A stretch of DNA of 48,640 nt, taken from assembly GCA_021738535.1 (NCBI GenBank), contig JAIPBU010000030.1, forward strand, positions 1 through 48,640, in the 5' to 3' direction. The notes under the pieces are model-generated. The model made no database searches. It was not told where the DNA came from and saw only the letters and a program-made list of their open reading frames with translations. The stretch comes from Bacteroidales bacterium (GTDB lineage Bacteria > Bacteroidota > Bacteroidia > Bacteroidales > VadinHA17). The translations under genes and the position numbers were made by a program. Every line of letters starts with the position of its first letter. Positions within the stretch are counted from its first letter, which is position 1. Shown here one piece after another: positions 1 through 6,500 of this stretch.

Positions 1-1
1 A

Positions 2-133
2 TCATTTCTAAAAAAATATAAAATGATTGATAAATCCACGCTGTCTGACTATGAAAAGAAAATATATGCTGAAATAGCAGACGGTTTGAATGAAAGTGAT
101 AATCCTGTACTTCTGTTTCTAAAACCAAGGTAG
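2..133 (+). CDS. 3' end of a gene cut by the window edge; possible 6-bladed beta-propeller protein
   Basis: An open frame enters from the left edge and stops at 131-133, giving the last 43 residues of a protein whose start is outside the window. The tail has a charged helix-like stretch and ends in DNPVLLFLKPR. A closing strand of the form 'DNPVLxxxxxK' is what I associate with Bacteroidota 6-bladed beta-propeller lipoproteins (DUF4934/BF3164 type). The visible stretch is far too short to prove this. It lies in a different frame from the next short ORF, which begins 2 bp later. The coding call is moderate and the family call is weak. Confidence 0.4.
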   Translation, partial: SFLKKYKMIDKSTLSDYEKKIYAEIADGLNESDNPVLLFLKPR

Positions 134-134
134 T

Positions 135-272
135 ATGAATAGAAAGATTCCTGGTATTCTTCAGTTATTCTTGTTAACTAATATTGTTTGTGTTTGTTCA
201 CAGGCTATCACACTTTTAGAAACACCTGGCAAATTGTCAATTACCATGGGATTATACTTGATAAAGGGCTGA
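135..272 (+). pseudogene. Short signal-peptide-like ORF, probable gene remnant; no intact gene in 273-368
   Basis: A 45-codon ORF starts 2 bp after the preceding stop. Its first 23 residues look like an export signal: a basic start (MNRK), a hydrophobic core with LQLFLLTNIVCV, then CSQA. It ends after only about 20 more residues. A second frame stays open from about 180 to 317 over the same bases (contains NTWQIVNYHGI). This would fit a frameshifted, decayed secreted protein. I recognise no family. From 273 to 368 stop codons occur in the frames examined, and I see no intact gene or clear signal. Confidence 0.2.
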
Positions 273-368
273 TTTATCCTGTTGATTTTAAACAAAGATT
301 AATAGCACTGGTTTAGTCAAACCCTCATATCTTAAGTCTGTTTTTTTATACAAGCACAGAAAAGGGAA

Positions 369-1067
369 TTGTTTAAAAGGTATCTCAGCGGAGGGGGATT
401 CCCTGAATATTTAAAATTAAAAGACAAAGAGTTGCTCAGAAACCTGTTACAGGATATATTCTACAGGGATATCATGCAGCGTAATGAGTTAAGAAGTGAG
501 ACATCGATAAAAGCATTGCTTAATTATGCTATTTCAAATACAGGCAGACCAATTTCATACCATAAGCTTAAAGATCTGGTAAACGTAGGATCGGTAAACA
601 GTATAAGCCAGTTTATTAATCATTTTGAGACTGCCTATGTTCTTTTTGAATTGCGCAAGTATGATTATTCGCTCAGGAAACAAATTATAAATCCCAAGAA
701 GCTGTATTGTATTGATAGCGGAATAATCAGCCAGAATGCTTTTTCATTTAGTGAAAACAGAGGCAGAATGCTGGAGAATCTAGTATTTCTCCAATTGAAA
801 CGGCAGGGGAAAGAAGTATTTTATCATAAGGAAAACAAAGAATGTGACTTTATCACTAAAGAGGGAAATAGTATAAGGCAGGCATTCCAGGTTTGTTATG
901 AGCTTAATTCGGATAATGAGGAGCGCGAGATAGAAGGTCTGCTGGAAGCCATGCTTAGCCATAAACTCAGGGAGGGCTTTCTGATTACCCATAATGATGA
1001 AGATAAGTTGAGGATAAACAAAAAACAGATAAGAATTATTCCTGCCTGGAAGTGGTTGTTGGCTTAG
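369..1067 (+). pseudogene. C-terminal DUF4143 half of an AAA (AAA_14-type) ATPase; ATPase half missing
   Basis: The 232-residue frame corresponds to the C-terminal half of the AAA_14 + DUF4143 family, whose members are normally about 380-400 residues. It begins with FKRYLSGGGFPEYLK, which in full-length members lies immediately after the ATPase domain. The nuclease-like DUF4143 core follows: IFYRDIMQRNE, then LYCIDSGI, then the RGRMLENLVFLQL and ECDFIT elements. There is no Walker A or Walker B sequence, and the first codon is TTG (369). The same frame runs back only to a stop at about 333. The upstream 130 bp belong to an unrelated reading frame, so the N-terminal half was probably deleted and not shifted out of frame. 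Intact members are often linked to mobile or horizontally acquired DNA. The remnant is probably non-functional, though a separately translated DUF4143 protein cannot be excluded. Confidence 0.7.
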
Positions 1068-1086
1068 TGTAGTTTGCCTCGCGGCA

Positions 1087-1250
1087 CGGGTCTGGAGACC
1101 CGCGCCAACGAAGGAGGGAGACCCGCGCCAACGAAGGAGGGAGACCCGCGCCAGTAAAGGAGGTGATGGGCGCAGGTTAGAGACCTGCACCAACTGACAA
1201 TGAAGGAGGTGACAAGCGCAGGTCAGAGACCTGCACCAACTGACAGGGGA
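1087..1250. repeat. Tandem hairpin repeats between a pseudogene and purE
   Basis: Three tandem 23-bp units fill 1095-1163 (core GAGACCCGCGCCAACGAAGG, third copy diverged). Two related 41-46-bp units follow at 1164-1209 and 1210-1250, carrying GCAGGT-n5-ACCTGC dyads and the tail CACCAACTGACA. The first copy forms a perfect 7-bp stem, CGGGTCT at 1087-1093 with AGACCCG at 1096-1102. The 164 bp carry no convincing ORF and sit just past the 3' end of purE. The hairpins could act as a transcription end or as a mobile palindromic repeat family, but neither role is proven. Confidence 0.75.
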
Positions 1251-1258
1251 AGTGGACC

Positions 1259-1765
1259 TTAATTTGTCTTATACTCATACTTTACCTCGCCCAGGTCCTG
1301 GTTGGCTTTGACGATCTTGGTCTTGAGCTCATTCTTGAATGTAACCAGCCTGCTCTTTACGTCTTTGTCGGCTCCGGCAATGATCTGTGCTGCCAGTATA
1401 CCGGCATTCTGTGCCCCGTTAATACCTACCGTTGCCACGGGTATACCGGGAGGCATCTGTACTATGGCCAGCAATGAATCCAGTCCCTCGAGTGATGCCT
1501 TTATTGGCACACCAATAACAGGCAGTGTGGTCATGGCTGCTATAACACCGGGCAGGTGTGCTGCCATGCCGGCTGCTGCTATGATCACTTCAATGCCCCT
1601 GCCGGCGGCATCTTTTGCGAACTTTTCCACTTCATCAGGCGTGCGGTGGGCTGACAGTGCGTTGATCTCGAATGGTATCTTAAAGTCGTTGAGCACCTTC
1701 GCTGCTTTCTCCATAACGGGCAGGTCGGATGTGCTGCCCATGATAATGCTTACTCTTGGCTTCAT
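1259..1765 (-). CDS. purE: N5-carboxyaminoimidazole ribonucleotide mutase, PurE class I
   Basis: This cytosolic enzyme moves the carboxyl group of N5-CAIR to C4 of the imidazole ring, giving CAIR in de novo purine synthesis. The 168 residues are normal length for class I PurE. The diagnostic motifs are present in order: MGSTSDLPVM near the N-terminus (phosphate binding), SAHRTPDE at about 39-46 (contains the catalytic His), AAGMAAHLPGV at about 64-74, and MPPGIPVATVGINGAQNAG near 103-121. The start is an ATG (complement of 1763-1765). No purK lies beside it, so PurK would have to be elsewhere if the N5-CAIR route is used. It is divergent from hpt across 94 bp, which pairs de novo synthesis with purine salvage. 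Its own TAnnTTTG box lies at 1795-1802. Confidence 0.97.
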   Translation of the reverse strand: MKPRVSIIMGSTSDLPVMEKAAKVLNDFKIPFEINALSAHRTPDEVEKFAKDAAGRGIEVIIAAAGMAAHLPGVIAAMTTLPVIGVPIKASLEGLDSLLAIVQMPPGIPVATVGINGAQNAGILAAQIIAGADKDVKSRLVTFKNELKTKIVKANQDLGEVKYEYKTN

Positions 1766-1794
1766 AATAATCTGTTTTTTATTTTATTTTGAAA

Positions 1795-1802
1795 CAAAAA
1801 TA
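1795..1802 (-). promoter_or_regulatory. purE promoter -7 box (TATTTTTG)
   Basis: On the minus strand this reads TATTTTTG, an exact match to the Bacteroidota TAnnTTTG box, about 30 bp upstream of the purE ATG. I see no matching TTTG box 19 bp further upstream. The AT-rich 1766-1859 gap must also hold the hpt promoter on the other strand. A TTTG at 1788-1791 followed by TATATTTT at 1808 is a weak candidate. Confidence 0.5.
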
Positions 1803-1859
1803 AGGTATATATTTTATATTTTCGCATCATTATTACTGATCAATTATTACAGCCTGTAA

Positions 1860-2396
1860 ATGAATACAAGAGTAATCCACAACAAGGTTTTTGAACCATT
1901 TATAGATGAGGAAGAAATAAAGGCCAAAGTAAAGGAACTGGGCAAACAGATTGAGAATGACAACAGGGACAGGAACCTGCTTTTTATAAGTATACTAAAC
2001 GGGTCCTATGTTTTTACGGCGGACCTGCTGCGCGAGATAGACCTTGATATTAATGTTTCCTTCCTCAAGCTGGCTTCTTATGAAGGGCTGAAATCGACGG
2101 GCAAGGTTAAGAGGCTGATTGGCCTGAGCGATGATCTTAGCGGCAAGACAGTAATAATAGTCGAGGATATAGTGGATACAGGCAAGACCCTTGACCAGGT
2201 TATCGAAGACCTAAGGAAGCAGGGTGCTGCTGAGATAAGGGTTGTGTCTCTGCTCATCAAGCCCGAAGTGTACAGAGGCAGCCACGAGATAGATTATAAG
2301 GGCTTTGAAATACCGAACGATTTTGTTATCGGCTATGGTCTCGATTTTGACGGGCTGGGGCGTAACCTGCGATCAATATACCGCACCAGGGATTAA
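1860..2396 (+). CDS. hpt: Hypoxanthine phosphoribosyltransferase
   Basis: This enzyme salvages hypoxanthine (and usually guanine) with PRPP to give IMP or GMP. The 178-residue protein has the PRPP-binding signature VIIVEDIVDTGKTL (about 98-111), where the paired acidic residues and the DTGKT loop hold the ribose-5-phosphate. The flexible-loop region ISILNGSYVFTADLLREI lies at about 43-60. The C-terminal VIGYGLDFDGLGRNL is the purine-contact segment typical of the bacterial Hpt subfamily. The start is ATG at 1860. It leads a plus-strand housekeeping run with adk 32 bp downstream and obg after that, a familiar Bacteroidota order. Confidence 0.96.
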   Translation: MNTRVIHNKVFEPFIDEEEIKAKVKELGKQIENDNRDRNLLFISILNGSYVFTADLLREIDLDINVSFLKLASYEGLKSTGKVKRLIGLSDDLSGKTVIIVEDIVDTGKTLDQVIEDLRKQGAAEIRVVSLLIKPEVYRGSHEIDYKGFEIPNDFVIGYGLDFDGLGRNLRSIYRTRD

Positions 2397-2428
2397 ATAA
2401 ATTTTTACTAAAAAAATAAACACTTAAA

Positions 2429-3004
2429 ATGACAAATTTTTTGATTTTCGGCCCTCCGGGATCGGGTAAAGGCACTCAATCGGTGAAACTGGCTTCTGAA
2501 TTCAAGCTTATTCACCTCTCAACGGGGGATATGCTGAGGGAAGAAGTGGCAGCACAGACGGAACTGGGAAAGAAGGTGGAAGGAATAATGCAGCGTGGCG
2601 ACCTGGTTCCTGATGAGGTGGTAATAAGCATGATAGCCGGCAGGATTGATTCAAACAAGGATGCCGAAGGTTTTATTTTTGACGGTTTCCCGCGTACTGT
2701 TGACCAGGCAAAAGCGCTGGACAGCACACTTGAAGATAAAGGCACTTCAATATGCAAGATGCTGGTGCTGGAGGTGGAGCATGATGAACTGGTGAAGAGA
2801 CTGCTGAAAAGGGCAGAGGTATCAGGCCGTCCTGATGATAAGGACGAAAGCATAGTGGAGAACAGGATAAAGGTGTATGGTGAAAAAACAGAACCTGTGA
2901 TTAATTATTATAAAGATCATAACAAGTACCAGCCGGTGAATGGCATGGGCGATATTGAAGATATATTTAACAGGCTTTCAAAAGTAGTATCAGATTGTAT
3001 ATAA
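2429..3004 (+). CDS. adk: Adenylate kinase
   Basis: It catalyses ATP + AMP = 2 ADP and sets the adenylate balance. The 191-residue chain starts at ATG 2429 with the P-loop GPPGSGKGTQ (residues 8-17). The AMP-binding segment HLSTGDMLREEV follows, then FDGFPRTVDQA at about 85-95 and the LID arginine motif RLLKRAEVSGRPDD at about 129-142. The LID is the short type without the four-cysteine zinc site, giving a protein shorter than E. coli Adk (214). It sits between hpt and obg, with only 6 bp to the obg start, so co-transcription is likely. Confidence 0.96.
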   Translation: MTNFLIFGPPGSGKGTQSVKLASEFKLIHLSTGDMLREEVAAQTELGKKVEGIMQRGDLVPDEVVISMIAGRIDSNKDAEGFIFDGFPRTVDQAKALDSTLEDKGTSICKMLVLEVEHDELVKRLLKRAEVSGRPDDKDESIVENRIKVYGEKTEPVINYYKDHNKYQPVNGMGDIEDIFNRLSKVVSDCI

Positions 3005-3010
3005 AAGAAT

Positions 3011-4000
3011 ATGCCGGGAAGTAACTTTGTTGATTATGTAAAGATCTTCTGCCGCTCCGGCAGGGGAGGCAGCGGATCAGCTCATCTGCGCCGGGAGAAA
3101 TTTGTCCCCAAGGGAGGACCTGACGGTGGCGACGGCGGTCGTGGCGGGCATATTATCCTACGCGGCAACAAACAGTTATGGACCCTTATTCACCTTAAAT
3201 ACCGTAAGCATGTTTTTGCAGGCAAAGGGATGCCCGGGGGCGGCTCAATGAAAACGGGCGCTGATGGTGAAGATATTTACCTGGATGTACCTCTTGGCAC
3301 AATAGCAAAAAATGCTGAAACAGGTAAGCAAATATTGGAAATAACAGAAGACGGTGAGGAAAAAGTATTACTCAGCGGCGGCAGGGGAGGACTGGGTAAT
3401 GTACATTTCAAATCGTCGGTACGCCAGACACCCCGTTATGCACAGACGGGTGAGGAAGAAAAAGAAGACTGGTTCATCCTTGAGCTGAAGGTGCTGGCCG
3501 ATGTGGGGCTGGTGGGTTTTCCCAATGCGGGTAAATCGACACTGCTGAGCGCTGTCTCGGCAGCAAAACCTAAAATAGCCGACTACCCCTTTACCACCCT
3601 GGTGCCCAACCTGGGAATAGTGGCTTACCACGATTATAAATCTTTTGTCATGGCCGATATACCCGGTATAATAGAGGGAGCGCATGAAGGCAAAGGACTG
3701 GGCGACCGTTTCCTCAGGCATATAGAAAGAAACTCCGTCCTGCTCTTTATGGTGCCGGCCGACAGTAAAGATATAATGGAGGAATACAGGGTATTGCTTG
3801 ATGAACTTAAGAATTTCAAACCCGAGCTGCTCGATAAAAAGAGGTTGCTGGCCATTACCAAATCAGATCTTCTTGATGAAGAACTGATGGAGGAGGTAAG
3901 GAAGGAGATAACAGTAAATCCTTATATCTTTATTTCATCTGTCACAGGCTATGGTACAGCTAAACTGAAGGACATGCTCTGGGATGCACTGAACGACTAA
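3011..4000 (+). CDS. obg: Obg/CgtA family ribosome-assembly GTPase
   Basis: Obg GTPases bind the 50S subunit and couple late ribosome assembly to GTP and (p)ppGpp levels. The N-terminal glycine-rich Obg fold (about 1-158) is obvious: [16 protein letters not shown] and [13 protein letters not shown]. The G domain follows with G1 GFPNAGKST (about 167-175), the switch II element [16 protein letters not shown], and the TKSD specificity motif near 277. At 329 residues it ends soon after the G domain, so the extra C-terminal OCT domain of some Firmicutes members is absent, as is usual in Bacteroidota. ATG at 3011 follows adk by 6 bp. Confidence 0.96.
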   Translation: MPGSNFVDYVKIFCRSGRGGSGSAHLRREKFVPKGGPDGGDGGRGGHIILRGNKQLWTLIHLKYRKHVFAGKGMPGGGSMKTGADGEDIYLDVPLGTIAKNAETGKQILEITEDGEEKVLLSGGRGGLGNVHFKSSVRQTPRYAQTGEEEKEDWFILELKVLADVGLVGFPNAGKSTLLSAVSAAKPKIADYPFTTLVPNLGIVAYHDYKSFVMADIPGIIEGAHEGKGLGDRFLRHIERNSVLLFMVPADSKDIMEEYRVLLDELKNFKPELLDKKRLLAITKSDLLDEELMEEVRKEITVNPYIFISSVTGYGTAKLKDMLWDALND

Positions 4001-4016
4001 AGGATGTTAGCATGAT

Positions 4017-4718
4017 ATGTTAGAAAAAATTGACCAGCAATTGTTCCTCTTTCTTAATTCCCTGCATTCACCTGCATGGGACAAAGTAATGGTACTGGTC
4101 AGTGCAAAACTTACATGGGTGCCTCTTTACCTGTTTATACTGGTGCTCCTGGCTATAAAATACAGGAGGTCTTTCCTTATTATCATCCCTCTTATCATAC
4201 TTACAATAACAGCCGCCGACCAGCTGTCGGTGCATGCGTTCAAGGAAGTGTTTATGCGCCTGAGACCATGCCATGAGCCTTCGCTCGAGGGACTGGTGCA
4301 CACGGTAAATGATAAATGCGGTGGCATGTATGGCTTCGTGTCGTCTCACGCAGCCAACTCTTTTGCCGCAGCTGTTCTGAGCATAGGGCTGCTCAGGAAG
4401 AAGTGGTTTACGGTACTTATGATAAGCTGGGCAGTGCTGGTGTCTTACAGCCGCGTATACCTGGGTGTTCATTACCCAGGCGATATAATTGCAGGTGCTG
4501 TCCTCGGGGCATTGCTGGGCTATTTATTCTACACCTTATATTTTTATTTCGATGAGAAATTAGTTTATAACTCAAATTTTTTTCGCAACAGCAGGAACAA
4601 CAGCAGGAACAGCAGCAGGAACAACAGTGGCAACAGCACCAACAGCACCAACTCCAACAGCAACAATAACACCAACATCACCAACAGCAACAAAAGGAAC
4701 AAAGATGCTGATAATTGA
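4017..4718 (+). CDS. PAP2-family membrane phosphatase with Asn/Ser-rich tail
   Basis: This is a membrane-embedded acid phosphatase of the PAP2 type, likely acting on a lipid phosphate such as undecaprenyl pyrophosphate or phosphatidyl-glycerophosphate. The substrate cannot be read from sequence. All three catalytic motifs are seen: KEVFMRLRP (K-x6-RP), GFVSSHAANS (serine-histidine motif), and SRVYLGVHYPGD (SR-x5-H-x3-D). Hydrophobic segments lie at about 27-70, 115-140 and 160-180. The catalytic fold ends near residue 185. The remaining ~45 residues are an Asn/Ser/Thr/Arg-rich low-complexity tail encoded by an AAC/CAG-like triplet repeat. The start ATG lies 17 bp after obg, and the 3' end overlaps the lplA start by 14 bp. 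Confidence 0.9.
   Translation: MLEKIDQQLFLFLNSLHSPAWDKVMVLVSAKLTWVPLYLFILVLLAIKYRRSFLIIIPLIILTITAADQLSVHAFKEVFMRLRPCHEPSLEGLVHTVNDKCGGMYGFVSSHAANSFAAAVLSIGLLRKKWFTVLMISWAVLVSYSRVYLGVHYPGDIIAGAVLGALLGYLFYTLYFYFDEKLVYNSNFFRNSRNNSRNSSRNNSGNSTNSTNSNSNNNTNITNSNKRNKDADN
4585..4700 (+). repeat. Trinucleotide microsatellite (AAC/CAG-rich) at the PAP2 3' end
   Basis: About 116 bp consist almost entirely of CAA, CAG, AAC and ACC triplets, starting at GCAACAGCAGGAAC. In the PAP2 frame this encodes the Asn/Ser-rich tail. In the frame that leads into lplA it would encode Thr/Pro/Ala. Because the unit is three bases, length changes would keep both frames. It is the only long in-gene microsatellite seen in the window. 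Confidence 0.8.
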
Positions 4719-5658
4719 CAGCAAAGAGAGAGATCCGTGGTTTAACCTTGCTTCCGAGGAGCACCTCTTCAGGGATTCAGACAATGAGTTCCTCATTCTT
4801 TATATCAACGAGGCATCGGTAATTATTGGCAAGCACCAGAATCCAGCGGAGGAAATCAATACAAGGTTCCTCAGGGAGAATAACATACCCTTTGTGCGCA
4901 GGATATCCGGTGGTGGCACCGTTTACCATGATGAGGGCAACCTCAATTATACCTTTATAAGCACCCGTCAGGGCAGCGCCAGGTTTGATTTCTCATATTT
5001 CCGCAGCCTGCTGATCTCCTTCCTGGCATCACTGGGGATAGATGCTTACGAAGGAGAGAAGAATGAAATACGCACCGGGGGTCTCAAAATATCAGGCAAT
5101 GCCGAGCATGTTTTCAGGGACCGCATCATGCACCACGGCACCGTCCTTTTTTCAGCCGACTTGCAGAAGATGTCTGGTTGCCTGGCAAGGTCAGAGGCAA
5201 GAATAAAGAGCAGGGCAGTTCAGTCGAACCGAACCAGAGTGACAAACCTTGAGGGCATGATCACCGGCATAAAAAGCACTGAAGACCTGAAAAAAGCCTT
5301 TGTGGATTATATTCGCAAAACCAATGATACGGCCTCTTTATATGATTTCAGTGATGAAGAAATAAGAAGGATTAAAAGGCTTAAGGATGAAAAATTTACA
5401 AGCTGGGAATGGAATTATGCTTATGGTCCTGACTATAATTTCTCAAAAGACTTTAGCGAAGGCGGCGATAATGTAAGTATTGAACTCGAAGTATCGAAAG
5501 GGATTATCAGGACATGCAAATGTTCCGGTCCGGTACTGTATAACAGCATGAACGATCTGCTGCCCGGGACAAGGCATTGCTACGAAGGAATAGCAGAAAG
5601 AACCCTGGAGGCCGGTTACCGGGAGGATAAGGAATTGATATATAATTTTTTAATGTAG
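4705..5658 (+). CDS. lplA: Lipoate-protein ligase A
   Basis: LplA activates free lipoate with ATP and attaches it to lipoyl domains of 2-oxoacid dehydrogenases or GcvH. From ATG 4705 the protein is 317 residues starting MLIIDSKERDPWFNLASEEH, the normal N-terminus of the family. The longer frame from 4627 adds 26 low-complexity residues made by the microsatellite and was rejected. Key motifs are RRISGGGTVYHDEGNLNYTF (about 66-85, lipoyl-AMP binding loop), KISGNAEHVF (about 127-136, catalytic Lys), and the C-terminal LplA_C domain beginning near FTSWEWNYAYGPDYNF. The gene overlaps the PAP2 stop by 14 bp and ends 7 bp before plsC, so it is probably translated from the same message. Confidence 0.93.
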   Translation: MLIIDSKERDPWFNLASEEHLFRDSDNEFLILYINEASVIIGKHQNPAEEINTRFLRENNIPFVRRISGGGTVYHDEGNLNYTFISTRQGSARFDFSYFRSLLISFLASLGIDAYEGEKNEIRTGGLKISGNAEHVFRDRIMHHGTVLFSADLQKMSGCLARSEARIKSRAVQSNRTRVTNLEGMITGIKSTEDLKKAFVDYIRKTNDTASLYDFSDEEIRRIKRLKDEKFTSWEWNYAYGPDYNFSKDFSEGGDNVSIELEVSKGIIRTCKCSGPVLYNSMNDLLPGTRHCYEGIAERTLEAGYREDKELIYNFLM

Positions 5659-5665
5659 GCACACT

Positions 5666-6424
5666 ATGGATCTGTTAAGGTCGCTATTTACATGGATATT
5701 CAATATACTGTTCATAATTCTTATGTTCCCCTTTACTCTGCTTGCCTGGCTGCTAACTGCCCCTTTCGGCAGGGCGGCCCTTACCATTCACCGGTGGCTG
5801 TCGTTCCAGGGTCGCGTAATGATACGCATAAGCCCCCTGTGGAAGGTAAATGTTACCGGAAGGAGTAACTATGACCGATCAAAAACCTATATTATCATTT
5901 CAAATCACCAGTCACTGCTCGATATACCCCTTGTCAAATGCCTGCGCATGGATTACAAATGGGTTTCCAAGATAGAGAATTTCAAAGTGCCCATCCTGGG
6001 GCAGTCGATGCAACTGGCAGGGTATGTATCTATAAAAAGGGGAGATAAAGAGAGTGTTATTAGGATGATGGAGCAGTCAAAGAAGATACTGGACAAAGGA
6101 GAATCACTCTTTATTTTCCCCGAAGGTACACGCTCACCCGATAATAAAATCAGGCGATTCAAGACAGGTGCTTTCAGGCTGGCCCTTGAAACAAACACGG
6201 CCATCCTTCCCGTACTGATAGATGGTACCTCTGATGTACTTCCCAGGAAAGGCCTTGTATTTGATTCAGGTCACAGGCTGAGGATGAAGATACTGGAACC
6301 AATAACACCCGATCAGTTTGAGAGTAATGACCCTGATAAGCTGGCAGCGGCGATGCAATCGTTTATGGCCGACAGGCTTGAAGAAATGAGAATTGTAGAT
6401 GCGGCATGCCTGCCGCATCAGTGA
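5666..6424 (+). CDS. plsC: 1-acyl-sn-glycerol-3-phosphate acyltransferase
   Basis: This enzyme acylates lysophosphatidic acid to phosphatidic acid at the inner membrane. The 252-residue protein opens with a hydrophobic anchor (about 7-35). The acyltransferase motifs follow: block I SNHQSLLDIPLV (catalytic NHx4D), block II SIKRGDK, block III FPEGTRSPDNKIRRFKTGAF, and block IV LPVLIDGT. ATG 5666 follows the lplA stop by 7 bp. It is the last gene of the hpt-to-plsC run. The next 76 bp hold repeats, not an operon link. Confidence 0.93.
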   Translation: MDLLRSLFTWIFNILFIILMFPFTLLAWLLTAPFGRAALTIHRWLSFQGRVMIRISPLWKVNVTGRSNYDRSKTYIIISNHQSLLDIPLVKCLRMDYKWVSKIENFKVPILGQSMQLAGYVSIKRGDKESVIRMMEQSKKILDKGESLFIFPEGTRSPDNKIRRFKTGAFRLALETNTAILPVLIDGTSDVLPRKGLVFDSGHRLRMKILEPITPDQFESNDPDKLAAAMQSFMADRLEEMRIVDAACLPHQ

Positions 6425-6432
6425 TACAAGCA

Positions 6433-6487
6433 GAGAGGTGAGAGGAGAGAGGTGAGAGGAGAGATCCTTCGTTGTCGCTCAGGATGA
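6433..6487. repeat. 14-bp tandem duplication and a small inverted repeat
   Basis: Two perfect 14-bp copies of GAGAGGTGAGAGGA occupy 6433-6446 and 6447-6460. They are followed by ATCCT (6464-6468) and its complement AGGAT (6481-6485) flanking TCGTTGTCGCTC. The second part resembles short palindromic intergenic repeats that I associate with many Bacteroidota drafts. Nothing else is visible in the plsC-to-6501 gap. Confidence 0.6.
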
Positions 6488-6500
6488 CAAAAAAACGATT

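Noticed and set aside
1302..1859. 185-codon ORF antisense to purE
   Set aside because: It is fully opposite a conserved enzyme gene and only reflects its codon bias.
4627..4704. 26-codon N-terminal extension of lplA
   Set aside because: It is encoded by the microsatellite, is Thr/Pro/Ala-only low complexity, and the family starts at the Met at 4705.
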